From NCBI GenBank assembly GCA_947624225.1, contig CANQJF010000003.1, forward strand, positions 1-64,000: a DNA stretch of 64,000 nucleotides. The letters run 5' to 3'. Positions 33,426 through 41,651 of the stretch are shown here, piece by piece (positions within the stretch are counted from its first letter, which is position 1; the number at the start of each line of letters is the position of its first letter). Under the pieces are notes generated by a model. It ran no database searches, was not told the DNA's origin, and worked only from the letters and a program-made list of their open reading frames with translations. The position numbers were made by a program, and so were the translations under genes. The DNA comes from an uncultured Clostridia bacterium. Its GTDB lineage: Bacteria; Bacillota; Clostridia; Christensenellales; Borkfalkiaceae.

Positions 33426-34220
33426 CTATTCCGCGGATCTGAGGATCCCGCGGGCAACGCCGAGCGTGTTCCCCCGCAAGAGATGCACTTTGAGCGCCCG
33501 CTGCAAGGAGGTGACTTCCGGGTAATCGGCGGGAGGGGTCCCCGGCGGGCATCGGAAAACAAATTCCTCATAGTCGCGCTTGTCATACTCCGCAACGATC
33601 TCGAAGCGCCCGGCAAAGGCGAGGATATTCGAAGAGGAGGGCAGGAGCGCGCGGAGCGTCGGGGCGAGCATCCACGAACAGCAGGTGAACGGCGCACCGC
33701 CATACTGCGGGAAATGGGTCCCGAAGAAATCGCGGGCGGCCGAGAGCGAAGCATCCACGGCGGCGGGCGAAAGGTCTGCCCCCGAGGGGATGTGGACGGA
33801 GAGTTCCCGCCCCGTCTCCTCCTCGCACATCTCATATTCCAGCGCGCCGAGGCGGAAGAGCTTTAAGGAGGTCTGCCGGCCCGCCCACCACCACGTGGAG
33901 AATCCCCATTGCCCGTATTTTGCGTGATGCTCCCGCACGAAGCGGGAGAACGCTTTCATGGTCTCCACATACACAGTGTGTGGGATCTCGCGTTTTGAAT
34001 ACTCCCTTTCGGACATGGTGGCGGCTTCGAGCATGGCCGAGAGGATTTTTGCGCCGTCCTCATCGGGTGCGAGACCCTCGTGCAGGGCGTTTGCGGCGGC
34101 CTCGAAGCGCGAGATTGCAAGCAGTGCGCCGATCTCCTCCGAAAATCCCGAAACAGGGTGCAATTTTTTCGTCATCTCGGGCGGCATTTCAATGAGCTCG
34201 GCGAGCTCTGTGATACCCAT
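33426..34220 (-). CDS. Acyltransferase-like protein (NAT_N/GNAT_C type), 264 aa
   Basis: The sequence LSVHIPSGADLSPAAVDASLSAARDFFGTHFP, followed by SWMLAPTLRALLPSSSNILAFAGRFEI and the end TSLQRALKVHLLRGNTLGVARGIL, matches the GNAT-like acyltransferase proteins annotated as NAT_N/GNAT_C (DUF5596) in Firmicutes and Actinobacteria. Function is untested in this family; an N-acyltransferase acting on amino sugars is a guess from context. ATG 34218-34220 starts one base after the GH31 stop (TGACATG), so it is tightly coupled to that gene. Cytosolic; last gene of operon 2. Confidence 0.65.
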   Translation of the reverse strand: MGITELAELIEMPPEMTKKLHPVSGFSEEIGALLAISRFEAAANALHEGLAPDEDGAKILSAMLEAATMSEREYSKREIPHTVYVETMKAFSRFVREHHAKYGQWGFSTWWWAGRQTSLKLFRLGALEYEMCEEETGRELSVHIPSGADLSPAAVDASLSAARDFFGTHFPQYGGAPFTCCSWMLAPTLRALLPSSSNILAFAGRFEIVAEYDKRDYEEFVFRCPPGTPPADYPEVTSLQRALKVHLLRGNTLGVARGILRSAE

Positions 34221-34221
34221 G

Positions 34222-36216
34222 TCAGGGTTCCACCGTCACGGTTTCAAAGTTTTCGAGGCTCGATTTACTGAATCCGTCGTCGCGACAGATACGGTATTGC
34301 GTCGGCTCGGAAATAAATTTGAGCCATGTGAGATGTTCTTCGTCGAGGGAGGCGACGTTCTTGGCCGGCTTTGCGAGCGGCATGACTTTGCCCTCTTTGA
34401 GGAAGAACACGATCTCGTCGAGGGGCACTTCGATGTAATACTCCCCTTTCTCCACGATGCGCTCGGTGTAGCGGTCGCCCGCTTTCATGCGGATCATCTT
34501 CATGCGGGCGGGCACATAGACATAGCGGCCGCGCGCGTTCTGTTCGATGACGGGCGCGATCATGATGCTGTCGCCGATGAGGAGCTGGTCCTCCACGGTG
34601 CGGGCGCGCGCATCGTCGGGATAGTCAAAGCACAGCGGGCGGGAGAGCATTCCCCCGTTCTTAGCGCATGTTACGAATTCGCTGTAAAGGTAGGGCAGGA
34701 TGGAATAGCGGATACCGAGCAGGTTGCGGAATGCTTTCTTATCCTTAAAGATGTAGAACTCCTGGTCGCGCGTGCCCTGCGTGGCATGGTTGCGCAAGAG
34801 CGGCTCGAAGATGCCGAAAGCGAGCCAGCGCAACATGAGCTCCTCGGTGGTGCGGTCGCCGTGGCCGCCGAGGTCGGCGCCCGCGTAAAGAAAACCGCAC
34901 ATGTCGAGGCCGGGCATCATGGCGATGTTGTGTTTGAGGTGCGACCACCACGAGCAGTTGTCTCCCGTCCAGATGCCCGCATAGCGGTGCAGCCCGATAT
35001 ACGAGGAGCGCGAGAAGAGCAAGAACCGTCTGTCGGGGGCGTACTCCTCAAAATACTCCGCCGCCCCGCGCGTCATGTTGTAGCCATAGAGGTTGTGCGC
35101 ATCCGTGTGGACATGGCGGCCGTCCGGGGCGTTGTGGTAGAAGCTGTCGTAATCCGCGAGGCTGTTTGCAAGGTGATGGAAATTGCCGGTGACCTCGTTA
35201 AATTCCTCCACCTGCAAATTCTTGCCCACGGCCTTGGCGACCTCCCCGAGCGCGCTCTGCAACCTCGTCTTGCTGTAAAAGATGGCCGGCTCGTTCATGT
35301 CGTTCCAAAAGCCCTCGATCCCCTGGTCGAGCAGGGCCTTGTATTGGGAACCGAACCACAGCCGCGCCGCAGGATTCAACACGTCGGGCAGGAGGCTGTC
35401 TCCCGGCCACACGCCGATGACAAAGGGCTCCCCCTCCTTGTCCGTGCAGAAGTACCCTTTCTCGACGCCCTCTTCATAGACGGAATAGCCCGCCTGCACC
35501 TTGACGGCGGCATCGATGATGGGCACGAGGTATACCCCGTCCGCTTTGAGTTCGGCGGAAAGGGCGGGAAGATCGGGATAGCGCTCCACGTTGACGGTGA
35601 AGTCCTTGTAGTCCTGCATATAGTCGATGTCGAGGTAGATCATATCGAGAGGGATGTCCTCGCGGCGGTAGCCCTCGTACACGGTGCGGATATCCGCCTC
35701 GCACTTATACCCCCATTTGGACTGCGCATATCCGAACGCCCACTTGGGGGGAATGTAGCTCGGGCCGATGAGTGTGCGGAACTTCTTGACGATGTCGAGC
35801 GCATTTTCACCCTCGATCACGTATACGTCCACATCTTTCGCGCAAACGGTCAAGAGGTCGGGATCGGAGTAGCCGATGTCGAAAGTGACCTTGCCGCCGC
35901 AATCGAAGAAAGCGCCGAACGTCTTTTTCCCAAAGATGAGGATGAAGTTGTGCGCGCCATAGAGACAGGACCGCCCCTCGGTGATGGAGGGATCGTCATA
36001 GTTCCAGCTCTCATAGATCCAGCCACGCTTGTTCATGCCGCGCAACTGCTCGCCGAGGCCAAAGACGGCGTCGTCGCGGTCCATGGCATAGGCAAACTGA
36101 ACGCCCGTCTCCGTCTCGGTGACGGTAAAGGGGGCAGGCATGCCCACGGTTGCATTGAGCGGAATGACGGTGGCGTCTGTTTGAATGGGTTTCCCATAGG
36201 TGTACTTTTTGATCAT
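34222..36216 (-). CDS. GH31 family alpha-glucosidase-like enzyme (664 aa)
   Basis: A second GH31 enzyme, more typical than the first: FGLGEQLRGMNKRG in the N-terminal sandwich, the catalytic nucleophile in IEGFWNDMNEPAIF (Asp about 306), YAGIWTGDNCSWW with the acid/base Asp, and FCGFLYAGADLGG. The WNDMNEP form is characteristic of alpha-glucosidases and alpha-glucan-type enzymes, so alpha-glucose removal is the best guess. No signal peptide, so cytosolic. ATG 36214-36216 has AAGGAG, and GH20 ends 21 bp upstream. Confidence 0.9.
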   Translation of the reverse strand: MIKKYTYGKPIQTDATVIPLNATVGMPAPFTVTETETGVQFAYAMDRDDAVFGLGEQLRGMNKRGWIYESWNYDDPSITEGRSCLYGAHNFILIFGKKTFGAFFDCGGKVTFDIGYSDPDLLTVCAKDVDVYVIEGENALDIVKKFRTLIGPSYIPPKWAFGYAQSKWGYKCEADIRTVYEGYRREDIPLDMIYLDIDYMQDYKDFTVNVERYPDLPALSAELKADGVYLVPIIDAAVKVQAGYSVYEEGVEKGYFCTDKEGEPFVIGVWPGDSLLPDVLNPAARLWFGSQYKALLDQGIEGFWNDMNEPAIFYSKTRLQSALGEVAKAVGKNLQVEEFNEVTGNFHHLANSLADYDSFYHNAPDGRHVHTDAHNLYGYNMTRGAAEYFEEYAPDRRFLLFSRSSYIGLHRYAGIWTGDNCSWWSHLKHNIAMMPGLDMCGFLYAGADLGGHGDRTTEELMLRWLAFGIFEPLLRNHATQGTRDQEFYIFKDKKAFRNLLGIRYSILPYLYSEFVTCAKNGGMLSRPLCFDYPDDARARTVEDQLLIGDSIMIAPVIEQNARGRYVYVPARMKMIRMKAGDRYTERIVEKGEYYIEVPLDEIVFFLKEGKVMPLAKPAKNVASLDEEHLTWLKFISEPTQYRICRDDGFSKSSLENFETVTVEP

Positions 36217-36237
36217 AACGTCGTCTCCTTGCTTGAT

Positions 36238-38091
36238 TTATTCGTTGACATTGACGGAAGTCATCCTGCGCCAACGCCATTCGCACTGGTCGTAATCCTG
36301 CTCGAACTCCTCTCCATGGCCCATGAAGTCGAGCAATTTTTCTTCGAGCTCCGGAACGGTGGGCGCCCGCCCTGCGAGGAAGTCGTCGAGTTTTTCGACG
36401 GCCACGAGGATGCGCTGTTTTAAGGCGCCGATGCGGATGTCCTGCACATCCAATCCGTTGGGCCTGTTCTCGGCATTCCACTGTGCGCGGAAAGCGCGGT
36501 AGAACTGCTCGATGCGCGCGGGAAGCTGCCTCAGTTCCGTGAGGAGGCGGGCGAGCCGCTCCCTGTCGCCGTCCGCATAGGCAGCCCTAAGCCGGATGCC
36601 GAGATCGGCTTTCACGGCAAGCACGCGAGCGAGTTCGAGCTGCGTCCGGAAGAGGTAAGCAAATCTGCCTGCACGCTTCTCCGCACGGCGGAGGGCATAG
36701 GCATGTCTGAGGTAGAGGGCTCCGAGGCCCTCATACACAGTGGTATCGAGCGTGCCGAGGAGAACGTCGTTGAACAGCAAAAATTTATTGGCGCTGTTCT
36801 TCTCCTCGACATCGGTGCTCTCGCTGACGCGGTTGCAGAGGTCGATGGTCATGAAATCTTCAAAGGGCATGCCGGAGAGCGTCTCAAAGCTCTTCTCGAA
36901 GTCCCCGTCGATCTCAAACATCCCGTAATTCATGCGGGCACAGTGCAGGAGAGCGGGAAGCGTTGCGAACGGCGAGCATTCGCCGCCGTTGTCTCCCCAG
37001 CCCGTGACGATATAGCGCGGGATACCCTCCCGGATGCAGGCACGCGCCGAGGCGGCGTTGGATGCAAAGGAATAGCGGTTGTCGGGCGTGTAGCCCAACC
37101 ACTTCCACGCGCCTGCTGCAAAGCCGAGGGGGTTGTGGAACGCGCGGTGCTTTTGGATCATGGCCGCATAGTGCTCCTCGGAGACGTGGTAATAATCCCA
37201 ATAGATGAGCTCCACAGTGAGGGGAACGCGGCGCGCGATCTCCTCCGCGATATCCTCTCCGTATTGCGCGCCCCACATCTGCGAGAAAAACATATCTGAC
37301 CACATCATGGGCCTCAGGCCGTATTTCTCGCACAGCGCGAGCACGCGTTCGAGGTGCGCGTTCATGATGTCAAAGCGGGGCTTGTAGCCGTTCTTGTCGA
37401 GGTATTTGCCCCGCCCCAACATGTACGCTTCATCCATTCCCAAGTGCACGGAACGCGTCTTGAAGTATTCGGACACCGTCTTTAAGAGCGCATCGAGGAA
37501 CTCATAGGTGCGCTCCTCGCCCGCCATCAGAATATCGGCCGTATCGAAAAATCCGTCCATGGCGTAATGGCGGGTCAGCGTGTTGAAGTGCGCGAGCGTC
37601 TGGATATAGGGCACGAGCTCGATGCCATAGGCGTCGCACACCGCCTCCATGCGCGCGATGTCCTCCCTTGTGTAGGGGTTGCGCAAGTATCCGAAATAGG
37701 GATAGCCGGGGAGGACGAAAGTATCCTCCATGTAGAGGCCGAGGGAATCATAGCCCATCACGGCGAGGTGGCGCACGAGCTCCTCCACCGTTTCACACTT
37801 TGCGACCGCGTTGCGGGAGCAATCGAGCATATAGGTAAGGTTGCGGAAAGCAGCCCTGCGGGAGAAAGCATATTCTCCCCCGGCATACTCATCCGCCACC
37901 GTCTTTAAGGCGAGAAAGATCTGCACGCGCTTTTGGTAACAGACGGTGAGCACGCCGTCCGCCACGCGCGCGGAAAACTCTGCCGACGGAACGAGCACCG
38001 TCTCGATGCCCCTCTCGTCCACCTCGATGCCGAACTGCGCAAGCGCTCTCGCGGCTGTGGCAACACCTTCATCGGAAATATTAAAACGCAT
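36238..38091 (-). CDS. GH20 beta-N-acetylhexosaminidase-like enzyme (617 aa)
   Basis: Removes terminal beta-GlcNAc or beta-GalNAc. An N-terminal alpha/beta domain (1-90) precedes a TIM barrel with the catalytic Asp-Glu pair in VHLGMDEAYMLGRGKYL (D220/E221), which resembles the GH20C type known from Streptococcus pneumoniae. A helical C-terminal region of about 200 residues follows. No signal peptide: it acts on imported fragments. It lies 105 bp downstream of the ROK kinase gene in operon 2. The ROK kinase and NanE can handle the amino sugar that it releases. Confidence 0.85.
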   Translation of the reverse strand: MRFNISDEGVATAARALAQFGIEVDERGIETVLVPSAEFSARVADGVLTVCYQKRVQIFLALKTVADEYAGGEYAFSRRAAFRNLTYMLDCSRNAVAKCETVEELVRHLAVMGYDSLGLYMEDTFVLPGYPYFGYLRNPYTREDIARMEAVCDAYGIELVPYIQTLAHFNTLTRHYAMDGFFDTADILMAGEERTYEFLDALLKTVSEYFKTRSVHLGMDEAYMLGRGKYLDKNGYKPRFDIMNAHLERVLALCEKYGLRPMMWSDMFFSQMWGAQYGEDIAEEIARRVPLTVELIYWDYYHVSEEHYAAMIQKHRAFHNPLGFAAGAWKWLGYTPDNRYSFASNAASARACIREGIPRYIVTGWGDNGGECSPFATLPALLHCARMNYGMFEIDGDFEKSFETLSGMPFEDFMTIDLCNRVSESTDVEEKNSANKFLLFNDVLLGTLDTTVYEGLGALYLRHAYALRRAEKRAGRFAYLFRTQLELARVLAVKADLGIRLRAAYADGDRERLARLLTELRQLPARIEQFYRAFRAQWNAENRPNGLDVQDIRIGALKQRILVAVEKLDDFLAGRAPTVPELEEKLLDFMGHGEEFEQDYDQCEWRWRRMTSVNVNE

Positions 38092-38196
38092 AGTTCCTCC
38101 TTGATTCCTGTCTTTTTTTCTTGATGGGATGTGAAACCTCCAAGCCGTTCGGCGGAGGGGCTGCCCGAGGGGGCAACCATGCCCGGGGGGCCGGGG
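38092..38196. repeat. GC-rich palindromic intergenic stretch between GH20 and ROK genes
   Basis: Contains CCTCC/GGAGG and CCG/CGG inverted pairs (about 38140-38158) and a GGGGGC/GCCCGGGG run. Similar palindromes separate other genes of the window. No gene or clear terminator. Confidence 0.4.
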
Positions 38197-39042
38197 TCAG
38201 ATCCGCTCGGAGATGGCGCCATAGACGCCCGCAAGCGAACCGCGGCGGGCGAGCACGACGTCCTCCGCTCCCCCGATGACTTCCTCCATGACGGAGACGG
38301 ACTTGGCAACGCCGCCGCCCAAAATGATGTATTCCGGAGCGAGCACGGTGCGCACGTTCTCCAAGAGAATGCCGAGATGATCCTGAAAGCGGGCAACGAC
38401 GTCCACGGCCTCCGTCTCGCCCGAAGCCGCCCGGTCGAAGAGCTGTTTGCAGTCCACCAACCCGAGCATGCGCTTTTGGCCCTGTTTTATGAGGGCCGTC
38501 GCGGAGAGATACACCTCCGCACAGCCGCGCTTGCCGCAATTACAGCGGATCCCGTGCGGCACGAGGATGGTGTGTCCCCAGCGCGCGGCGCCGAAATTCT
38601 TTCCCCGCAAGATCTCGCCGTTCACGAGGCTCGCACCGCCCACTCCCGTTCCGAATGTCAGCATGGTCACATTCTTCGCTTCGGGGTAAAAGGCAAGTTC
38701 GCCTTTGAGGGCCGCAACCGCGTCATTGTCGACGAGAACGCGGACATGGTACCGCCGTTCGAGCTCTCCTCGGATATTTGCACCCGTCCAGCCGATGAGG
38801 TTGTCGGTTGCGTGGACACAGATCCCGCGCACGGGATCGATATCCCCCGCCGACGAAACGCCGATGAGGCCGACATCCTCTTTCCAGAGTTTATCCACCG
38901 CGCAATAGATCGCCTGAAAAATGGGCATTCTCCCCGCGCGCGCGGGCGTGGGGATGGAAAATTCATCTTCGAGCTCTCCCTCCTCGCCAAAACGGGCGGC
39001 CTTGATCGCCGTCCCTCCCAAATCGATCCCGATTTTCTTCAT
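38197..39042 (-). CDS. ROK-family sugar kinase (281 aa)
   Basis: Phosphorylates a hexose or N-acetylhexosamine. Key features: the ATP-binding GIDLGGTAIKA, the catalytic Asp in VLVDNDAVAAL, GTGVGGASLVNG, and the zinc site GHTILVPHGIRCNCGKRGC. At 281 residues it is close to NanK/NagK/glucokinase enzymes and lacks the DNA-binding domain of ROK repressors. ATGA overlap with the upstream DUF4127 gene. Given NanE and GH20 nearby, ManNAc or GlcNAc is the best-guess substrate, but glucose is possible. Confidence 0.88.
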   Translation of the reverse strand: MKKIGIDLGGTAIKAARFGEEGELEDEFSIPTPARAGRMPIFQAIYCAVDKLWKEDVGLIGVSSAGDIDPVRGICVHATDNLIGWTGANIRGELERRYHVRVLVDNDAVAALKGELAFYPEAKNVTMLTFGTGVGGASLVNGEILRGKNFGAARWGHTILVPHGIRCNCGKRGCAEVYLSATALIKQGQKRMLGLVDCKQLFDRAASGETEAVDVVARFQDHLGILLENVRTVLAPEYIILGGGVAKSVSVMEEVIGGAEDVVLARRGSLAGVYGAISERI

Positions 39043-40538
39043 TCTTTCACCTTTAAGCGTAAATCTATTTCAAACATTCTTCGCCACGGCATCTCCACGG
39101 CGACCTCCTCCACGAGCGCTGAAAGGGAGGGAAAGTGTTCCGCCATATACGAGACAATGCCCTCGCGAACAAGCGCGGCGACCTTTCCATTCTTTCCGTC
39201 CGCGTGGAAGTAATCCAGCCCCAAGGCGGGAAGTTTGTTTTTGGTCACGTCACCGCGGACATGCCCCATGTAGGCGTGGTCCTCATAATAGCGGTGCAGG
39301 AGGAATTGCTTTCTCCCCCTTTCGTCGCGGCCGATGAGATACAGAACGGCCATGCAGACGGCCGTCCCTAACGTGTTGGAGGAGGTATTCCAGCCCGCAT
39401 AGGCATGCAACTTCATGAGCAGCCCCTCCCCATCCAAAATGCGAAGAAGCTCCCCGTCGCTGCCGTTGCACGCCGCAACGTCTCCCACCGCCACGATCTT
39501 TTGCATGCCGAGCGCATAGCGGAGGTAGGCGACGAATTCGGCGAGATTGCGCTCAACGTCATAGGCCATCGCATATCTGCCGTCGGAGGCGTCGAACATC
39601 CCCGAGCCCATGTTGACCGAGAGCACGATGTCCGCCTCGGGGAGGGAATAGACCTGCTGCCCGTGCACGGCCAGGATGTGATATTTCACCGTCTCGCCGA
39701 GCGGCCTATCTTCAAACCACGGCACCACGCTCTCCGCCTTGGTGGACGCATAGTGCACGTAAATCTTGGGGGTGAGACCGTTGTATTCGGCCACCGCGCG
39801 CCCCAAGAGAATGAGGCCGGTGTCGTCCGCCGAGGGATACATGGCCGTTTTCATGTGCAGGACATTGTCCTTTAAAAAGGTCCGCACGGTCATCTGGTCC
39901 ATGGATGTGAAGCCATAGACGGCGGCATCGTCTTGCGGGACGATGAAGAAGTCGGCCGTCCCGTCGCGGATCATTTCGAGGTCGTGGAGCAGAACGGCGA
40001 GGTTCTTTTCCCGCCTCCCGAGGTAGTCCCCGATGACAGCCTCCGTCCTCTGCTTTACGCGCTCGAAGTCCTCCCGTTCCTCCTCTGTCAGGATGCCGAG
40101 CCGCTTTTTGTGCGTGTAGCGGCCGAAGAGATGCAGCTCCCGTCCGCAATCGTCGTAATAATCGGGCTCCTCGTCGGAGAGCGAATAGTCGGGACAGCGC
40201 ATGATGAGCTGGAAGAGATACAGCTTCATCGCGGGATTGCGCTTGCGCAACTCTTTCACCGTGTCTGCCCGTGCAATGAGCTCCTCCAAGGGAAGTTCGT
40301 GCAGGCGCGAGGGGACGATCCCGCCATAGATGAGCGTGTCGAGGGAGAGGATGCACGCATCCGCCTCAGACACATTCTCGCATAACCATGTCCGAAGTTG
40401 GGCCGTATCTGCGGGCGTTTTCTTGTCCCCCATCAGCTCTTTCGGGGGCATGATGAGCTCATAGTTTGCCCGCGGCATCATTTGAGGATAATTGAAATTG
40501 CAGGGCCGCTCGTCGAGCGGAAGCATGACGATCTTCAC
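39039..40538 (-). CDS. DUF4127 family protein, copy 2 (499 aa)
   Basis: A clear paralogue of the protein encoded at 21663-23180, with the same blocks: MLPLDERPCNFNYPQ, LSLDTLIYGGIVPSRLH, FIVPQDDAAVYGF, PSADDTGLILLGRAV, AYAGWNTSSNTLGT and LLHRYYEDHAY. The start is GTG (40536-40538), overlapping the SGNH stop as GTGA and preceded by GGGAGG; the ATG four codons later is an alternative. It overlaps the ROK kinase start by ATGA, so all three are coupled. Function unknown; each of the two glycan operons carries one copy, which suggests the two handle different sugars or linkages. Confidence 0.8.
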   Translation of the reverse strand: MKIVMLPLDERPCNFNYPQMMPRANYELIMPPKELMGDKKTPADTAQLRTWLCENVSEADACILSLDTLIYGGIVPSRLHELPLEELIARADTVKELRKRNPAMKLYLFQLIMRCPDYSLSDEEPDYYDDCGRELHLFGRYTHKKRLGILTEEEREDFERVKQRTEAVIGDYLGRREKNLAVLLHDLEMIRDGTADFFIVPQDDAAVYGFTSMDQMTVRTFLKDNVLHMKTAMYPSADDTGLILLGRAVAEYNGLTPKIYVHYASTKAESVVPWFEDRPLGETVKYHILAVHGQQVYSLPEADIVLSVNMGSGMFDASDGRYAMAYDVERNLAEFVAYLRYALGMQKIVAVGDVAACNGSDGELLRILDGEGLLMKLHAYAGWNTSSNTLGTAVCMAVLYLIGRDERGRKQFLLHRYYEDHAYMGHVRGDVTKNKLPALGLDYFHADGKNGKVAALVREGIVSYMAEHFPSLSALVEEVAVEMPWRRMFEIDLRLKVKE

Positions 40539-41635
40539 GGCTTCATCCTCCCGAGGCGGCGCAATTCGCGTTCATAGGCGTCTGTGAGCGCGCGCATGCC
40601 CACATCGTCGGGATGAACGCCGTCACAGGTGTATTCGGTAAAATTGCCCTTGAAGAGCTTGAAGCCGTCGGCAAATGTCACGAGACGGCCCCTCTTTCTG
40701 TACGTTTTCGCGAGCTCGCGGAGGAACGCGCGGTAGTAATCGGCCATACGGGCGCGGTAGTCGTCATAGAGGTCGAGCGCGAACGGAACGCGCGAAAACA
40801 GCACCACGGGCACATCCCGGTGTGCAAAAAAGGCGTCGAGGAAGGGCTCGGCATTGTCGCGGAGGCGCTCGTCGCACCCCGCATTGGGCTCGACGTCGAC
40901 GATGAGCGCATCGAGGCCGTGCGCGCCGAGGATGTCCCCCACGTCGGGCTCCATCATGGCGCTTCCCGAAAATCCGAAGTTGTATACCTCGCAACCGAGG
41001 CGGCGGGAGAGGAGGTTGGTGGGCGCAAGTCCGGGGCGGGAGGCGCCGCAACCGTGCACGATGCTCGTGCCGTAAACGCCGATGCGCGCGGAACAGGCAA
41101 AGCCCGCGGGGCGGACTTCGGCGCCCTCATCGAGGCCGATCTCCAACTTCTTTACGGCGATGTAGAGGGGGAGGTTTAAGATGTAGCGACGCATTTTGCG
41201 GGGGGCATGTACGAAATGAGAGAGCGGAACTTCATAATAGGAGGCGTCCAAATCATACCGCGCGACCTCGTGGAGGGCGTAGCCGCCCACCCGTTCGTCA
41301 TAGACATAGAGGTCGACGCCGCACTGCCCCGTCTCCGTCATGTTGGTCATGTTGAACTTGCCGTCGAGCGTCACGCGCACGCGGATGTCCGAGGCGTCCG
41401 TCTCGAACTTCACCTGAATGCCCGAGGAGTGCTCGGCACACCACGCCTCCCCGTCGTTGAAAGCACGGATGCGTGCCCGCTGTGCCGCCGTGAGACGGTG
41501 CCACCCCTCCTCTTCGAGGGCGTCGGAACCAAAGCGCGCGAATTCGGGCCCCTTCGCATCGCGCCAGACAAGGGGACGGTCCCCGCCCCCTTGCTGTTGC
41601 ATGTTCGTATCGAAATCAAAGATGTTCTTCGTCAT
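40535..41635 (-). CDS. SGNH/GDSL-type hydrolase (366 aa), probable carbohydrate esterase
   Basis: An N-terminal beta-sandwich (1-175) is followed by an SGNH hydrolase domain: IGVYGTSIVHGC (block I with the Ser nucleophile), FGFSGSAMM (block II), DALIVDVEPNAG (block III) and DGVHPDDVGM (Asp-x-x-His, block V). Similar two-domain proteins remove acetyl or other esters from polysaccharides. No signal peptide is visible, so it would act inside. It lies 16 bp after the phosphodiester glycosidase gene. Removing ester groups from the glycan before glycosidase attack is the likely job; the ester (acetyl, D-alanyl or other) is unknown. Confidence 0.8.
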   Translation of the reverse strand: MTKNIFDFDTNMQQQGGGDRPLVWRDAKGPEFARFGSDALEEEGWHRLTAAQRARIRAFNDGEAWCAEHSSGIQVKFETDASDIRVRVTLDGKFNMTNMTETGQCGVDLYVYDERVGGYALHEVARYDLDASYYEVPLSHFVHAPRKMRRYILNLPLYIAVKKLEIGLDEGAEVRPAGFACSARIGVYGTSIVHGCGASRPGLAPTNLLSRRLGCEVYNFGFSGSAMMEPDVGDILGAHGLDALIVDVEPNAGCDERLRDNAEPFLDAFFAHRDVPVVLFSRVPFALDLYDDYRARMADYYRAFLRELAKTYRKRGRLVTFADGFKLFKGNFTEYTCDGVHPDDVGMRALTDAYERELRRLGRMKP

Positions 41636-41651
41636 ATGCGGGCCCCGTCTC

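Noticed and set aside
33958-36423. Plus-strand frame of 821 codons
   Set aside because: Antisense shadow of the GH31 and GH20 genes; low-complexity His/Val/Asp-rich translation and no start signals.
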